Positions 1-12,000 of a stretch of DNA of 64,000 nt are shown one piece after another. The notes under the pieces were generated by a model. The model did not search any database, had not been told where the DNA came from, and worked only from the letters and a program-made list of their open reading frames with translations. This stretch comes from Pelargonium tetragonum (Eukaryota > Streptophyta > Magnoliopsida > Geraniales > Geraniaceae): NCBI GenBank assembly GCA_036897445.1, contig JAYMTL010000012.1, forward strand, positions 153,335-217,334, read 5' to 3'. The position numbers and the translations under genes are program-made. Positions within the stretch are counted from its first letter, which is position 1. Each line of letters opens with the position of its first letter.

Positions 1-834
1 CTGAAATAAACGTGAATAAAATCGCTTATATAGAATTCGTTTGAAATCGCTTTTTATAAATTTGAAAGATTTGCTCTTTGTGATCTATACGTTGGTGGAT
101 GCCCATGTGAGATTAGATTCTTACAAGTACGGCACCAGTCAATGAAGTTCGATTGCACAGGTTCGAATTCATTCTCTTCCTATTAGTCTTAGCACAAATC
201 TAGGGAATAAAAGCACGTCACGCCGTGCAAAGGTTTCACTAAGGAAAGAAATTTTATAGTATGGTATGGAAGTAACTTGTAGCTAATAAAAAGGGTACTT
301 AATTGCCGCTTCTGATTGTTAAGAGACACCTTGTAGCGGTCTTATAATGGGGTTCTGATATTCCTTATTTTGTCAGCTTCACCTGCTTGGTATCCGGGTG
401 TTTCCTAAAAATGAAAATCCGGTGCCTACTAACCGCGTATTTTAGGAAAAGGCCCTCTTATAATTAGTTTTGATCTGTTAGTTAATAGGGATCTCCCTTA
501 ATATCTTAATGTACAAACAAGGCTTAAAAGACAAGAATGGTAAGAACTTATTCTAACTATAGACGTACCCTGCAAGAGGGGAGACTTACCTGAATAAAGT
601 CTCTCTAAATTCTTTTTATTTATTTTATCAGCCCGTTGTTAATATTTACAAGTCCTCATTTTGGTGGATAGTTGTTAGCTAAAATCAAGTATTTTGAGAA
701 GTTCCGCTTTTGGGATACCTAAGTAGCACGGGTTTACTCCAGTAGAAATGAAAAGATAAAAGGGGTCCTCCTTGGACAAAGCCTCTGCAAGAGCTTATTA
801 AATGTTAGTTTGTGGATTTCCGAAGCTTAGTTCA

Positions 835-845
835 GGGGATACCCC
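835..845. repeat. G/C island, GGGG-ATA-CCCC
   Basis: This is a perfect inverted repeat of four G and four C around a three-base centre, set in A/T-rich flanks. It is a clear example of the island family found through most of the window. Confidence 0.6.
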
Positions 846-2102
846 AAAAAAGAATATAAGATAAGACTCGTTGCCTCTTAATTAAAGGAGTAATTCTACC
901 AGCAATCTAGTATTCTATTTACATTTCTGTTTCCCGCAAGTAACTCTTACAAAATAAACCTGGTTAAATTTCAAAATTTTTACACAGGATTAATGTCTTC
1001 CCACTAAAGACTAGGAACCTTCAATAAATTCATGTAACCGCTTTTTTCTAGTTAAGGAGCACCCTTTGTATCTCTCAGGGGCGCAGTATCCAGCCAATAT
1101 TCCAAAAGTACAAAGCTATAGTTAGGCCCTTCTTTAGCTCAAAAATGTTTTTAGTTTCACTCGGCGCAAGTATTCAAGTCATACTTAGATATAGGAAACA
1201 ATTAAAGTACTTATACTATAGCACCTAGGCAAAGCCTTCCCAACTATTATAACCTGGAGCTTTAGACCATAAAGACTCTTAGGCTCGAGACTAGAGGAGT
1301 AAGACGGGTTCCTCGCAGTAAAGCATATATATAATCTAACCCCTATTTATAAAAAAGTGCGTAACGTGGAGAAAGGATTTTTTTATTCACTCTTTTCTAT
1401 AACATTTTTGGTAGTTTGGTAGAAAGAGGCCTAGAGTTATAGGGATTGAATCAAACCAAGCAGTAAATGAAAACTGAAAATTTGCCAGGTATTAGCATTT
1501 AAGGATGTCTGTAGTACATAATAAATAGATGGGTTATGGGTTTAACCCCTTTTAGTATAGTAAAATAGTAAAAAGAGCTATATAAGTTTAGAGCAAAAGC
1601 AGTCTTAGAATTGCTTAGACAAGGAGCTCTGAATCAGTCCCTACTTTACTCGTACTCTTGTAACTGAAATGGTAAGTTATATATACTGTTAGGATGTTCT
1701 ATATTAAAATGAAATTACGACTTTAATCGGGTTTACTTTGGCAAAGCAGAGTACTCTTGAAAGCAATCGAAAACTCTTATTAGATCCAGTTCCATGCTCT
1801 AGTTATTGCAGTTTTCTATTTATAAATGACTGGAATTCCCTTAATAGATATATACGGGATACCCTTTCGGCGATTTGCTGTAAAATTTGAAACCCCGGGC
1901 CAAGGTCCTTAATTATTTACCAGTTAAAACTTGACGAGATAGTGAAAATTCCTAGTTAAACTTATATTTCTCTAGTAAGTTTTATATCTTTATAAGGGGT
2001 GTGCCTTTTCTTTGAAATTATAAAAGGAGGCCCTGTTAATTTCTTAGAACTTTCTCAAAGGGCCTCTTTGGCTTATGCTAGCGTTGTTATATTCCTGTAA
2101 AA

Positions 2103-2112
2103 GGGGAACCCC
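2103..2112. repeat. G/C island, GGGG-AA-CCCC
   Basis: This is a perfect inverted repeat with a two-base centre, preceded by A residues. It belongs to the same island family as 835-845. Confidence 0.6.
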
Positions 2113-2331
2113 GCCTATACTTTGTAAAGTCTCGAAATCCCATACGAAAAACTCAAATCTTTTTAGTACCCATTTTCTTTATTCACGTTTTTCTAGAGGA
2201 AACTTACACCACTGTTTGGTAAGGCCTTTCACTCATAAGAGATCTGGTATACAGAGGGTGTCCCTATAGTGAATTAACTTTAGTTTTCTATTCAGGCAGG
2301 ACTTCTAATAAGCTTTTTATTTGCGTAAATT

Positions 2332-2351
2332 AATATTACTATAGTAATATT
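2332..2351. repeat. 20-bp perfect AT palindrome
   Basis: AATATTACTATAGTAATATT reads the same on both strands over 20 bases; the flanking bases do not extend it. It can form a cruciform or an AT-only hairpin with a minimal loop. No gene adjoins it, so a terminator or processing role cannot be argued from context. Confidence 0.85.
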
Positions 2352-5300
2352 GCCTAAGACTCTACAGCCAGGATATAGCGTTCCTTAAAAACCGGGTTAA
2401 GGTTTCATAAAGCGCACAGCCGGTATCCGTTATTTTGGTTATTACAGTGAGAGATACTTCATTCAGAGTAAAAGAAAATTTTAAGGCTACTTCCCAGACT
2501 TATCCTAGAATATAAATATACCCTCAATGCAAAAAGCATCTGTTTTATTAATTTGACTTTTTTTTTTCTAAAGGAGTTTTAGTAGTAGTTATCCCTTTAC
2601 GGGTCTCCTTTAACCCTCAGGTCAGGTGCTCTATTTATATTCATTGAGAACATAAGATTTTTCCGGGTATTTTTAGGGTTTTTAGATATTAGAGATATTT
2701 CAAGCTCTTAAATAAAATTTCACCTAACTAAAAAACTTTTTAATAAAAGACACATATAAGCAAAAATTTTTATATAAGCTAAGCTTTCTTCAAAATTCTT
2801 TCAATTTATCTTGCGTATTGTAGGATTGTGGGGACCCTTTGCAGGATATTTAAGACCAACTGGAATTATTTACCCTTTTATTTATTTATAAAAACCACGC
2901 TTACCTAGGATATCCGTTTAATTAAGAACCAAAACCCTTGTTTATAAATTTTAATTAAAGGAACCCCAATTTTGAATTCTATAGAAAAGTTTTACTACAC
3001 TCGTAAGAAATGTAAGGTTCTATAACAGCTTGCTCGTTATCAAGAGTCCAATCCTTTCAAAGGAAGGAATGATACTCGGGTCTCTAACTTAGACAATAAA
3101 GGAAAAGTAAATAGGAACCTCTCAACCTCTTAGGAGTCTCCTTTTACTAGGAAATTCTTATGCCTTCGAATGCGAAATATTATTCTACAATTTAAATATA
3201 GTTTAATAAATTTAGTTAGAGCTCGAAGTTTGTTCAGCCCTCATTTACACTGCTTAGGCCAGCCTATATAATAGCTATCCCAAGGCTTCCTGTACGACGA
3301 TTTTTCGTGTTAACGCACTTTTAGGACTGGAAGTACTCTTTTTTATGGATCCGAGTCTCCTGGTTCAGAATTTTAAGAATGTAATAACTGGATATAAAGA
3401 ATTTCCTTAAATATAAAACTTCTTTTTTTTATCTTACTCCTAATGAAAGTGAAGGTTGAGAAGCGAACCCTTTCAAAAGACTAAGTAAAATCTGGTAAAA
3501 AATCCTATTCAGTGGGGGGAGGTACTCCTAAATTAGGGCTTGACTAAAATGACTTTAATAAAGAATTTCACAATCTTCCATAAAGAAGGTCTATCAAAAC
3601 TTCTTGACAAACTTGCCTCTTAAAAGTGACCTCAGAATTTTGTCCGATATGTGTTGCAGTGAAGATAGATTCTTGATTATCGCCAACGCATTACCGGAAA
3701 CTGTAGCTAGGTGTACTCAAAGTAATAACCCTACTGAGGTAGCTTACTACGGAAAACTTTCATTTTACTAAAATTTCCTGGTAGAAAGTCCACAAAAGCT
3801 GACATACATTAAGTTACCGGATTTACTCGATTTCTTGGCCAGCCTATTATGTGAAAAAAAGGGAAAGGGTCCTGCTAATTCCAAGCTTCTTTTACTAGTT
3901 TGACTTTCCTTATAGCTTATAAATTTATTTGTAAAGTCTCTCTTGCTTGGAAATTAAAGATAAATAGTACTAGTACCTCAGTTCTTCATTTTCATACTGT
4001 AGCAGAGCTCCCCATTTTATAGAGCTAACCCAGAATCTCTAGCTTATTAGGTAAAAATGAAAAAGGGTAATATAATAATAGCATAGAAAAAGCCTTAAAT
4101 TCTTTTATTTCAAAATTATGTGCGCGGTGCTCCTTAAAGTGAACCATTTTGGCGGAGGGCCTATATCACGTTTTATTTAGCAGTTACAAAATAGGAACTA
4201 TGGGACTTGGAATCTTACTGAACAAGATTATTTTTCTAATTTCATACTAAAAGCTTCTCATTAGGAGTAGATTTATACTAATTTGGTAAGGAATTACTGG
4301 GGATTAACCTTAGGCGTTCAAAAGTATAACTAGCTAAGGGTATTTCATTAAAATGATAATCTTTAGGGGAGGTAAGTACCAATCTTATAGGATACTTCTT
4401 TTTTCTTCAGGGCTGTAAAGATCTCGTTTGTACCTTAATAGTTTTAGAGTTCTCCTTGTGTATAAATTCCTTTCGTCTTATTTAATTAACTTAATTTAGG
4501 CAATTCTAAGACTTATGGAACTAGAAAAATTTCTCTTCATACAGGTAGCTAGTCTTCTTCATTATTTGTTAGTAAAAAGTCCGATCTATTTCTTTTCTCA
4601 AGTCAGGGGCTCTCCCACAGGACCCCTACCTAGTTTAAGAATTCCGCATAAATTCAGTGTTAGCTTTACTTCATCTTGAAAAGACAACAAGACTAAAATT
4701 AAGTTACGAGCTTTCATTATACACAAATTTATAAGTGAGTTTCTAAACTCTAGGAATATTAGAACCATAGAAGCTCTTTGTCAGGTTTTCAAAAAGTCCC
4801 AGTTTAAGCGTAAGTGCCGCTTAAAGGATACTTTATATTTAAGCCTCCTTTGCTTTTTAAGCCTTAAAAAAAGCTTTCTATTGACTAAACTAAAAGAAGT
4901 CAAATCTAAGAGAAATCCAACTAAGCTGGTACGGACTCTCTATTTGCTATTTGATCCTATGCTGTAGGGTTCTATTCTATAAAATAGGGTGTCTTGTTGA
5001 ATTTGGAGTCCTCTTAAGATAAAGGTTATGGCCCTCTAAAAGAGGGGTCCCTCCCTGCAATTACTTTACCTCAAGGGTTATCCTGTGGAAACAAACTATC
5101 ATCTAAAAGAAAAACCAAAATTCTTAGCAGTAAAAGGCATAGCGAAATCTATATTTAGTTAAACTAAGAGGATAAAAATGAAAAAGACCCCTGAAAGCAA
5201 TAAAGAATTCCTAACTCCTGATATCTATCTGACGAGAATTCCCATAGTTATTAATTCTCCTACGCCTTGTAAATGACAAACTCCTCTTTAATTTTAGATA

Positions 5301-7785
5301 CAAAAAAGATAGAATCTCTAAAGAAACTCTGGAATTCCTTAGCCAAATCTAGGAGGGACCCATTAGGGTACAAAATTCTGCTTTCAAAAGTTAAACAAAT
5401 ATTAAAAAAAGCAGGAAGATTATTGCAAAAAGTAGCCCAATTTGGGGGTGAATTTTAATTAAGTAGTTAGTATTAAAAGGGTCCTTAAATAAAAGAATTC
5501 CGGAATACTTTTCTTAGCGAGAGCGCTCTCCTAAAGCATCTAAATATTGGAAGTTAGCTAAGAATATAGCACAAAAGCGCTTCTATAGGATATTTTACTC
5601 TGTGTAGGATTTTTAAGGTATTAAAAAATAAGCCCCTCTTAATTTCCTTGAGAAACCCAATTTAGTAGTAGGATAAAGTCTATTCCGGTTTAAATAAGAC
5701 ACCCAAACCGGCACTGTAGCCAAGAGTTGCTGATTACTCTATAATTATACACCATGGCGGTAAACGGAATTTCTTAGACGCGTTCTTGTTAATCCTTTTT
5801 GGGAATTTGAGTAACATAAAAAGCTTTATATCCCGACGTTATAGGATCCTCTTCATTCATATGGCTTTGCCCCAGAAATTTTTACATTGCAGAAATAAAA
5901 CTTTAGAAAAACCCTTACTGGAAATACTTGTGATGACTATAAACTCCAGATAACAAATCTCCTCCAATATTATAGCAATTAAGATTAAACTTTTTTGGTA
6001 AAAGGCTTGTACTTATGAATATCCTCAGTGACTAATATACAAACTCAAGAATTTCCGCTTTATAACCCCCGCTATAAAAAAGGCCCGGGGATACGCCTCC
6101 TTAGGATTCAAAAACTTACCAAAGCTGGTACTCCTCGGTAAAGGAACCCTTATTCTTATTATAGACTACCCTTGTTTTGTTCGAAATCGAAAACTTTATT
6201 TTCTACTTATTTGCTTAAGTTCCCTCACAAAAGGATTCCTGTATCCTATCTTTTAATTATGGGATTTAATATTATATTAAAATAAAAGGGACTTTTTTCC
6301 TATTGGATATAAAACTTAGTAGCTAGCCTTATAAATATAACTAAGGAGAAGTTATATCTGACTGCAGCCCAGCGAAGAGAAGGAATTCCTGGGAGCATAC
6401 TCAACCTGCTTGCTTATCCCCCTTTAGATAACTATCTTAGACTCGAATTCTTTAGCATTCTAAAGTTTTTGTAAAAAATTTGTATTCGCCTGGATCAGTA
6501 AAGGACTCCTTCTAAAACTCCTTACTCTAGAGCTATCTAGCTGCTTCCAACTTAAACTTCAGCAGTTAAAGGGTACTCTTTTAGATATTACACCTTTGCT
6601 AGTAAAATCCTTTTCAAAACTAAGGATAAAAGGATTCGGATTCAACAGTAAACCCTAGTTACTAAGAAATCTTACCTATACTATCTCCTAGAAAGGGGTT
6701 TATACTCTTACTTAAAACCACAGGGGGGCTCTACTTTCTTACTTTTTTAATACTTTAACTTAATCCAAGCGAGAGTAGGAAACACTTTTATTTAAGATTC
6801 TTCTTGCCTTCTTGTAGCTACTTAGAGAGGGCTAGTGTTCCGGGAGCGGTAATATAGGAAGTATACTAAAATAGAACATAGATCGCCGCCATATCCAAAA
6901 AGTTGACAGCGTCAATAATACTACGGATTTGAACCTTTACATCTCTGGTAAATAAGGCTACCTTAAGTTCCTTGTTCAGTAAAGATTTTTAAAATGAAAA
7001 GGCTCGCTTCCCTCGTTTCATAAGATAGAAGTCTATCAGGTATTCACGCTAATCAGAGTCCCTGTATATATACTATTATAGGCTTTTTTCTAAGTTGGGG
7101 TTTTAGAACTGTACTGCTCAAGGGGCTACCCTTAGTTAGGTAAGTCTTTCTTTTATAGTATATAATACGAGTTGAACTCATGGATTCTTTGTCTTCCGTA
7201 GTTTTGACTCTTTTGTTAAGGGAGTCGCTCAGCCTTTAACTGTTATAGCTACTGCCTTCTAGTGTCATGGGACTTGAGACATGGCAACTCTATAATATCT
7301 TAAAACGAACGATAAAAGAGGTAAAAGACCACTTTACCGGACACCCAAACTCTTGTTTTAAGCACGTCTAAGTAATAACTTCGGCATTGTTCGATTTGAT
7401 TCCATTATCTGTAAGTTTTTAATTTCAATAGGAAAATCTAGTTATTTATTATACAAGCACGGATCAAATAAACCTATGGTAAAAAGGGGGGGGGCGTCCT
7501 AATGAAACAAGCCCTTCTTTTTATCTTTTTTATGGCGTACTCTCGGCAAATAATAAGGTATAGCTATAGATCTTCAAAAACTAACTGTAACTTTTCGCAA
7601 AGCTTTTTGGTGTTGTACTGGCTCGAGCTTAAGTTAAAATTTCTTTTTTATGCATCCGTTTTACTAGTATCCGGGCTTAAGAAAATATCTGTCTTTGCAC
7701 TAGAGAATGACAATATCACACACAAGTGGTTTTATACTAAGGAGGGACTTGCGTAGTTAAGAGGAATTTACTTTCATAAAGAGCT

Positions 7786-8215
7786 GACATAAAGTAATAG
7801 AAAGCCTTCTTGTTAAGGTTCCTTGTAGCTTATTGTACTGACTTCCTTTTCTTATTGTTGCTTCTATTTTATTGGGGCTTTTGTAATGTATATATATAAG
7901 TATATCGTATTTATATTCTTGTTGTTTTATTCTATTTATTCCATCTGTATTAGTTTTTTTTAGTTAAGTAATGTAATAGAAATAGGAGTTGTATTAAAGT
8001 ACATTCCCTCCCCCTTGGAGTGCTAGAGGAATCTCCTTTAGACTAAAATATCTATACTATATAAAAATAACCGATTAAGAAGACTACTATTATATACCTA
8101 TTACAAATATATACATAAGTAACTGAAATAACTATCTAGGATTCCCTTAATTCTTTTAGCTTACAAGAACAATATTGTAAGAAACCAAGGAAGTCAAAGT
8201 CAAGAAAAAGTTTTA
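7786..8215. other. Strand-skewed, island-poor block
   Basis: No gene is seen. The first half is T-rich on the plus strand: bases 7921-7980 have 33 T against 15 A by count. It repeats words such as TTGTTGTT and TTGTAGCTTATT. From about 8040 the bias fades and A-rich words such as ATATACATAAGTAACTG appear. G/C islands are nearly absent. Similar skewed blocks occur at 11.74, 15.23, 22.54, 29.68, 44.88 and 49.29 kb. Function is unknown. Confidence 0.5.
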
Positions 8216-8617
8216 GTGTTCCTATGGTGTATGACTGCACTTACTATCTTAGTTAACCTTCCTTCACTATGTCCCAGGACTTGTTCTGAAACGAGGTTAA
8301 ATAGGAAACCCCCTGCCCGATAAAAACTGCTAATGAAAGACAACCCCAGCATTTAAAGATAAATATATAATAAGAATCCCCCGCAAAGTAAAAAGGACCC
8401 GGAATTCCTATTAGCTTTCTTTTACAAAGAGTTCCTAATTTCTAAGAAAGGGTTTCCGTATGTATCTTGCATTTTAGAAAAATCCCTTTTTTATTTGAAA
8501 CTTGTTTAGAGTCTCTAAAAAAATTGAACTCATGGGGGAGGGCTCCTGCAGCTTTTGTTTAAACTGAGAAGGTGTGGCTCGTGAAGTACACTTATTTACG
8601 AGGGAATACCCTACTAC

Positions 8618-8637
8618 TTATAGCATATTATAGCATA
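8618..8637. repeat. 10-bp tandem duplication (TTATAGCATA x2)
   Basis: Two exact, directly adjacent copies of TTATAGCATA, followed by a partial third (ATA). It is one of a series of two-copy 7-12 bp duplications spread over the window, as expected from replication slippage. Confidence 0.85.
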
Positions 8638-10494
8638 ATAAGAGGCCCTCTTTTTTATTTTCTTGTCATTTTTATAATCCATTTCCTGGAAAAGGAAGGC
8701 GGGGCTTTTTAGTGCAGCAAAAGTGCCCTTATTTTACCCTTTTTAGGATCTTTAGGGGTTGCTGCTACTAACAAACTTCGCAGTGTATTTCTGTTTGTTA
8801 TATATATAAATAAGGGTAACCCACTTTAGTATTAATCTATCTTTCTTCTAAACCTCGCCAGCCTCTATGTCTTGTAGTGATATTCCGCGGAGCACGCCTA
8901 TATTTAAAGCTTTTGCCAAATTCCTTATTAAAATGAAAAGGTGCAAAATGTTGTAACAATTCCATACTAGAAACCTCGAAACTTCCCCTACCTTCCCGGT
9001 AAAAGAAGGCCCCTTTTAAATTAGAAATTACACGAGACTAAAAAATTTCATTATTTTAAAACCTCTCCATAAATGAAATGTAGCAGCTAACCCTAGGATA
9101 CAGATCTATATAATTTGGCAGGGATAGGAGTGCTTAAGATAGATTGTAGTATACATGAGTTCTTCTATTTGTAAAACTTGTTCTCGAATAGCTAACTTTT
9201 AGTTAGGGGTTTCCGTTACTTATACTTAGGGGCCTCTTTAATACGAAAATTCTTTTTGAGATCCCTGGGATTAGTTAGACTCTTATATAAAAAGTAGTTG
9301 AAAGCGCGCAAAAAGGGGTCCCAAAAGTCTTAAAAGAAACACTTTCTAATAAGAACCGCCCTCAACTTGTCTAAGTCGACAAGATTTTTTTCTTAAGAAT
9401 ATAAGCAAGGAGATTTTCACTTTCTAGTGTTCCAAAAGACTCCTAATTTTACGGATTCCCTTGATATTATAGAGACTTTTACAGGGTTGTTTTTGCAAAA
9501 AGCTTGAATTTTTATTTGTTGTCAGGGTTTTATTCCCCAATTCAGAGCTTATTTACACGAAATTCTTCTCTTAGCCTATTATTACACAAGTTCACCCTAA
9601 ATATTCCTATGTAAGAGATTCCTTTATAGACCTAAGGAGATCATCATGCATACTAAAAAAGGGTAACTATTAAGACATTAAAAATCCCTGGCTGAAACCT
9701 ATTTTCTAATAATAAAGGCTCTAAAATCCCAAATTCAATTTCGTAAAGTCTAGAAGAAGCCACTACAAAACAGAGCTAGTAAATACGCAGTTACACTTGA
9801 TCCCAAGAGGAGCCTCTCTCGAACTGCAGGCTGTAACTTTTGGATAATTAAGTACCGAGAAAAGGACAGAAAACACCTAAGAATACCCACTCTAAATCTC
9901 TCTATTCTTTTCTTTCATTTTCTTTTCAATCCCCTTTAGTTTGATAGAGACAAATCCTTTATCCTATACTTTCAGAAGGGTACTCCTAGGCTTCTCACCG
10001 CTCTTGCTAGCTACGACGGGGTTTAACCTGGTATACAAAGGTACCCCTCCTATAGTATTCCTCATAAGCTGAAACTATACCTCAGGGCCTCGCCCTCTCT
10101 TTTGAAAGCCACAAGCGTAAACTATAATACAGAATGGGGCCTACAAGCTTTCGCTAATGCGCTATAGAAGATCCTTATAGTACTAAATATAAGTAGAACT
10201 GGGCTTTACTTAGCAGCCAACTGGGGGGACTCGCCTTTTACCTGTTAAAATTTGTATATAAAGACGCACGCAAATTAAGAAAAAGGAGAATCGTGAATGG
10301 GTCTAAAGCCTCATTATAACGAACCGGAATGTCCTTGTTTTTTGAGATTATTGGCTTTAGTTCTCTACTAATGCGGAAAAGCTTTCTAAATAAGGGATAT
10401 GCCTTAGTAGCTGTTACTTTTTTCTACTACCTCCTACAGACGGATTCAGATTCAAAATTAGGATACAGCGATACTCTTAGTCTCAGACTTAATA

Positions 10495-10508
10495 TAGAGA
10501 ATAGAGAA
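10495..10508. repeat. 7-bp tandem duplication (TAGAGAA x2)
   Basis: Two exact adjacent copies of TAGAGAA. A 6-bp duplication (GATTCA x2) lies about 50 bases upstream. Confidence 0.7.
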
Positions 10509-11735
10509 TTCTGTCTATGAATCAAGAATTTTTTAAATTTACTTAAAAAGACCTAGACTTTGGTTAAGAGTTGTTAGGGGTTATATCCAGCTGATATTAT
10601 AGTGAAAAGCATTGCTCCAAAAATATGGAATACTTTCTTGTTTCTGGGATCTCGAGTCAAAAAAAGAAAAAGGTTGACATATTAGGACAAATTTTTAATA
10701 AGGGAAGCTTCTTCTCGAACCTTGGTTTGCAATGCTAAGCACACGAGTTAAGTACTATACTATAGACACTCTTTCATTAACGATAGTAACTAATTCTTTT
10801 TTTATCGGCTCTTCTTCACTTCATTTTATATTCTAATGTGAGCTCTGTACTTTTTGTAAATCCTAAAAAACGCTTGTAATAATGGAGATAAATAATAAAT
10901 ACATAAGTTCAACTTATCTTAAAAACCTAGGGATTAAGAGCAGCAATACTACTTACTAAGAATAGATAGCGTCAGGTTAAAGGGGCTGGCATTTCGCTTT
11001 TGATAAAAGAGTATAGGTTCAGGAGTAGCTAGACAGATAGTCAACCCCTTCTCTAAAATGAAAGGGATACCTATCCAGACTCATTTTTTTGACAAGGTGT
11101 AGAAATTCGGAATTTCAAAAAAGATCCTCGAAGTCCTGTCGTCTACTTTCGAAATCCCCCCTAACAAAAAAAGTTCCTATAAGACCTTACCTTCAGTCTA
11201 AATTTTTTACTACATACCCAGTTACTGCGCAGACTAGCGCCTAGACTTCCTTTATCTTTAAATTATTAGCAGGAAGAACCCCTTTTTCGTCGACCAGGGA
11301 GATATTGAGATTCAAAATTTGACTCTTTATATACCGCAACCTACTTTCCTTTACCAAATCAGTAGTTTATCGAACAGGGATAAGTAAGCGTGGATCCGTT
11401 ATGGAATAGAAAGATGATCAGGATAACCTTATAGTTAATAGCTTAACCGGACTCCTAAAAAGGGTTTTTCTATGGGAAGTCAAAGCCCCCTTTATTTACT
11501 GCTAAGAAGTTCTTTGTATTTAATTTAACCCGCTATAAAAGAAACTAATACAGAATTTGATCCACCTACCTATAGAATCTACAAACTAAACTATCACAAC
11601 TTTTTAAATTTAAAGCGGGGATAGGAGTTTGGAAAGGTAAAGGGATTTGTTCTATTCTGAGTTGCTCCTTATTTTCTTCAATCAAAGCGTTATTAGAATG
11701 CATGGGTTCAAATCGCACTATTACCACACTACTTT

Positions 11736-12000
11736 AACCAGAAACACCAACTTACTACCTTGTTTATGACTCTTCTTTTTGATAATCTTACTCTTCTGTA
11801 CTATATCTTACTTGCTTTCTGAATCCCTTGTTCATCATAGCTAAAAAGGCTTCCTTCTTAGCTGCATGTAAGTCCTACCTGTGGATTTCTTCTTATCTTA
11901 GAAGCTAGACCTGAACTCTGTAACTTAGTAGTATAGTAGCCTTCACTTATTTTATCTTACTTTTGTTGTTTCTTGTAGCTATTCTATATATAGAGGACTC
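11736..12000. other. Strand-skewed, T-rich block
   Basis: No gene is seen. The plus strand is pyrimidine-rich, with words such as TTTTGTTGTTTCTTG and no clear G/C islands. TGTAGCTATT at 11974-11983 recurs exactly at 30091-30100 in another skewed block, and nine of its bases recur in reverse complement at 45114-45122. The sharing suggests these blocks are related, but ten bases is weak evidence on its own. Confidence 0.45.

Larger units (their letters stand above)
1..7785. other. AT-rich non-coding spacer with G/C islands
   Basis: I see no gene here. All frames on both strands are interrupted often; the longest open stretches are 61-84 codons and match no family I recognise. The stretch is AT-rich and carries short near-palindromic G/C islands at about one per hundred to three hundred bases, for example GGGGATACCCC at 835-845, GGGGAACCCC at 2103-2112 and GAGGGGTCCCTCCC near 5042. 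A run of nine G lies at 7486-7494. The word AAAATGAAA occurs at 407, 4054, 5175 and 6991. A 20-bp palindrome at 2332 is listed separately. That it is organelle intergenic DNA is inference. Confidence 0.6.
8216..11735. other. AT-rich non-coding spacer with G/C islands
   Basis: No gene is seen; frames rarely exceed 60 codons and match nothing I know. Islands recur, for example AGGGGTCCC at 9314-9322 and AAGGCCCCTTTT near 9007. AAAATGAAA lies at 8930 and 11055, and its reverse complement at 9913. A 10-bp tandem duplication is at 8618-8637. Confidence 0.6.

Noticed and set aside
2234-2242. CATAAGAGA, the core of a known plant mitochondrial promoter type.
   Set aside because: The A/T-rich upstream element is missing, no gene follows, and a nine-base match occurs by chance at this length.
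5273-5458. A 61-codon, lysine-rich plus-strand frame that could form a basic helix.
   Set aside because: It begins directly after an in-frame stop, is short, matches nothing I know, and A-rich DNA gives lysine by chance.
7502-7756. An 84-codon plus-strand frame with a hydrophobic N-terminus, just after a run of nine G.
   Set aside because: The hydrophobic residues follow from T-rich DNA. I see no ribosome binding site, family or partner, and it runs up to a T-rich skewed block.
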